Shown here in pieces: positions 6,059-7,226 of a DNA stretch of 7,226 nucleotides. The notes beneath the pieces are model-generated. The model was not told where the DNA came from. It did not search any database and was given only the letters and a program-made list of their open reading frames with translations. The stretch's first letter is position 1. Each line of letters opens with the position of its first letter. Source of the DNA: JBJXGF01 sp046153015. GTDB taxonomy: Bacteria > Actinomycetota > Acidimicrobiia > Acidimicrobiales > CAIXPF01. The stretch spans positions 1-7,226 of the forward strand of contig JBJXGF010000406.1 of assembly GCA_046153015.1 (NCBI GenBank). Direction: 5' to 3'. The position numbers and the translations under genes were made by a program.

Positions 6059-6077
6059 CTGGGGGCGCAGCCCCCAG
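6059..6077. repeat. Strong GC hairpin: 8-bp perfect stem, 3-base loop
   Basis: CTGGGGGC (6059-6066), loop GCA, GCCCCCAG (6070-6077) form a perfect inverted repeat. No U-tract follows on either strand, so it is not a classical intrinsic terminator. It lies 92 bases before the monooxygenase ATG and 126 bases upstream of the cyclase-ATPase ATG, a place for a REP-like element, a leader hairpin or a protein site rather than a gene-end terminator. Confidence 0.6.
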
Positions 6078-6156
6078 CAACAAGATCGGCTGAGGACCCG
6101 TACCCAGCGCCGGCGGCCGCGGCGGCGCGAGAGTCCGCACGTCGTCTGACGCACTC

Positions 6157-6163
6157 GGGGGAG
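6157..6163 (+). promoter_or_regulatory. Ribosome binding site of the monooxygenase gene
   Basis: GGGGGAG lies 5 bases upstream of the ATG at 6169. It identifies that ATG as the start of the open frame that runs to the right edge. Confidence 0.65.
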
Positions 6164-6168
6164 CGCAC

Positions 6169-7226
6169 ATGAGCATCGTCACCAGCACCACCACCGGCGC
6201 CGATCTGCTGGCCGCGGTCGAGCGGATCAGGCCCGTCATCGAGGAGCACGCCCCGCAGGGCGAGGCCGACCGCCGCCTCGCCCCCGCCATCTACGACGCG
6301 TTCAAGCAGGCGGGGCTGCTGCGGATGTGGATCCCGGCCGCGTCCGGCGGGCTCGAGCTGCACCCGGCCGACGCCTGCAAGGTGTTCACCGCGGTGTCCG
6401 CCATCGACGGCGCCGCCGGCTGGAACCTGAACCAGCACAGCGCCGTGCCCACGCTGGCGTCGTGGTGCCGTGGGGCGCTCGACTGGCTCTTCGCCGATCC
6501 CGACGCCTACTGGGCCGGCGTGTTCTGGCCCCCCGCCGCGGCGACCGCGGTCGACGGCGGCTACCGGATCAGCGGACGGGTCGGCTTCGCCAGCGGCTGC
6601 GAGCACGCCGTCCGGTTCATTGCCGCGGCCATCGTGATGGCCGATGGGGCGCCGGTGCTCGACGCCGAGACCGGGCAACCGGACTTCCTGGCCGTGGCGT
6701 ACGACATGAGCCAGCTCACGGTGCTCGACACGTGGCGGACCCTCGGCATGCGGGCCACGGGCAGCCACGACGTGACGATCGAGGACGACGTGTTCGTGCC
6801 TCACGAGCGGGTCGCTCACGTGTTCAAGCTGTCGGCCGAGCGGCCGGCGCCCATCGCCGGCCCGCTGTACGGGATGGCGCCGTGGACAGGCCTGCTCGCC
6901 CACGCCGCCGTGCCCCTCGGCATCGCCGGGACCGCGCTCGACAGGGCGGTGCGCCTGGCCGCGACGAAGGTGCCGAACTTCCTGCAGGTGACGCTGCGGG
7001 ACAAGCACGTGGTGCAGATGCAGCTGGCCCAGGCCCGGGCGCAGGTGGAGGCGGCCGCCGCCTACCTCGACCGCGCCGCGCACCTGGCGTACGACTCCTC
7101 GGCGGCCGGGCGGTTCACGCCGGAGGAGAAGGTGAGCGTGCAGCTGGCCTGCAACTTCACCGCTGCGGCGGCGGCGAAGGCGATCTCGCTCGTGCATCAG
7201 GTGGTCGGGGCCAGCGCGGTGCGCGA
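6169..7226 (+). CDS. Acyl-CoA-dehydrogenase-fold flavin monooxygenase (HsaA/DszC-like), 3' end outside the window
   Basis: The frame is open for 352 codons to the window edge, starting MSIVTSTTTGADLLAAVERI. It shows the acyl-CoA dehydrogenase fold. The N-terminal helical domain (about 10-115) contains DAFKQAGLLRMWIPAASGG (43-61) and DGAAGWNLNQHSAV (80-93). The central beta domain contains YRISGRVGFASGCEHAV (132-148) and LDTWRTLGMRATGSHDVTIE (186-205), then DVFVPHERV (207-215). The C-terminal helical domain starts near 235 and is cut after LVHQVVGASAVR. FASGC and the W-x-x-x-GMRATGS motif are typical of group D flavin monooxygenases such as HsaA (steroid ring hydroxylation) and DszC, which take reduced flavin from a separate reductase. 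Related family members are true acyl-CoA dehydrogenases or enzymes of secondary metabolism. Substrate is unknown. Usual length is near 390-400 residues, so about 40-50 are missing. No reductase partner is visible; it could follow downstream. Confidence 0.88.
   Translation, partial: MSIVTSTTTGADLLAAVERIRPVIEEHAPQGEADRRLAPAIYDAFKQAGLLRMWIPAASGGLELHPADACKVFTAVSAIDGAAGWNLNQHSAVPTLASWCRGALDWLFADPDAYWAGVFWPPAAATAVDGGYRISGRVGFASGCEHAVRFIAAAIVMADGAPVLDAETGQPDFLAVAYDMSQLTVLDTWRTLGMRATGSHDVTIEDDVFVPHERVAHVFKLSAERPAPIAGPLYGMAPWTGLLAHAAVPLGIAGTALDRAVRLAATKVPNFLQVTLRDKHVVQMQLAQARAQVEAAAAYLDRAAHLAYDSSAAGRFTPEEKVSVQLACNFTAAAAAKAISLVHQVVGASAVR

Larger units (their letters stand above)
5934..6168. other. Divergent intergenic region between the cyclase-ATPase and monooxygenase genes
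   Basis: These 235 bases hold, in order, the presumed cyclase-ATPase promoter (5941-5946), an inverted repeat (5996-6018), an imperfect direct repeat (6002-6018 and 6029-6045), a strong GC hairpin (6059-6077) and the monooxygenase ribosome site (6157-6163). I found no convincing TANNNT element for the plus-strand gene between 6090 and 6160. Open frames that cross the region on either strand lack any recognisable protein feature. Confidence 0.6.

Noticed and set aside
6059..6077. An intrinsic terminator.
   Set aside because: The hairpin is strong, but no U-tract follows on either strand and both flanking genes start, rather than end, here.
2889..6149. An open frame of 1086 codons on the plus strand, antisense to the cyclase-ATPase gene.
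   Set aside because: It is rich in Arg, Gly, Gln and His with no recognisable domain, the pattern produced when a GC-rich gene is read on the opposite strand. The minus-strand frame has clear cyclase and Walker motifs.
5944..7197. An open frame of 417 codons on the minus strand, antisense to the monooxygenase gene.
   Set aside because: The plus-strand frame has a good ribosome site and the acyl-CoA dehydrogenase-type motifs FASGC and GMRATGS. The antisense product is low-complexity Arg/Gly/His-rich sequence.

Overview
The window is very GC-rich and densely coded. It carries an F420-dependent luciferase-like oxidoreductase, actinobacterial TANNNT-type -10 elements, two of them placed for leaderless transcripts, and mixed GTG/ATG starts. 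Together these point to a high-GC actinobacterium. An uncultured or environmental Acidimicrobiia-like lineage is my guess, but no marker gene here fixes the taxonomy.

Layout, left to right. (1) Minus strand, 1-816: the 3' member is the first 51 codons of a probable ComEC DNA-uptake channel, running off the left edge. Its GTG start overlaps by 14 bases the end of comEA, which encodes a membrane-anchored SLBB plus helix-hairpin-helix DNA receptor. (2) Minus strand, 943-1656: a thioredoxin-TPR protein (CnoX/YbbN-like) with an intact WCGPC active site. (3) Plus strand, 1740-2756: an F420-dependent LLM-class oxidoreductase, divergent from the thioredoxin gene across an 83-base gap. (4) Minus strand, 2763-5933: a 1056-residue class III cyclase-homology / AAA-type ATPase / TPR-like signalling protein, convergent with the oxidoreductase gene and only 6 bases from it. 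(5) 5934-6168: a divergent intergenic region with a strong G/C hairpin and imperfect direct repeats. (6) Plus strand, 6169 to the right edge: the first 352 codons of a flavin-dependent acyl-CoA-dehydrogenase-fold monooxygenase resembling HsaA/DszC. This gene is open at the 3' edge.

How the genes may work together. ComEA and ComEC form the double-stranded-DNA receptor and inner-membrane channel of natural transformation. The thioredoxin-TPR protein is a redox or chaperone housekeeping factor with no obvious tie to them. The large cyclase-ATPase-TPR protein looks like a cytosolic signal integrator. It lies between an F420-linked and a flavin-linked oxidoreductase, so it might respond to or control local catabolism, but only proximity supports this. 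The cyclase domain keeps both metal aspartates, the adenine-selecting Lys/Asp pair and the catalytic Arg. It has Val where the transition-state Asn is expected, so it may be weakly active or purely regulatory.

I see no tRNA, rRNA, CRISPR array, insertion sequence or phage gene. I found no convincing wholly new system. The observations most worth a second look are the cyclase active-site change, the two putative leaderless promoters, the intergenic repeat/hairpin block and a possible Shine-Dalgarno-sequestering leader ahead of comEA.
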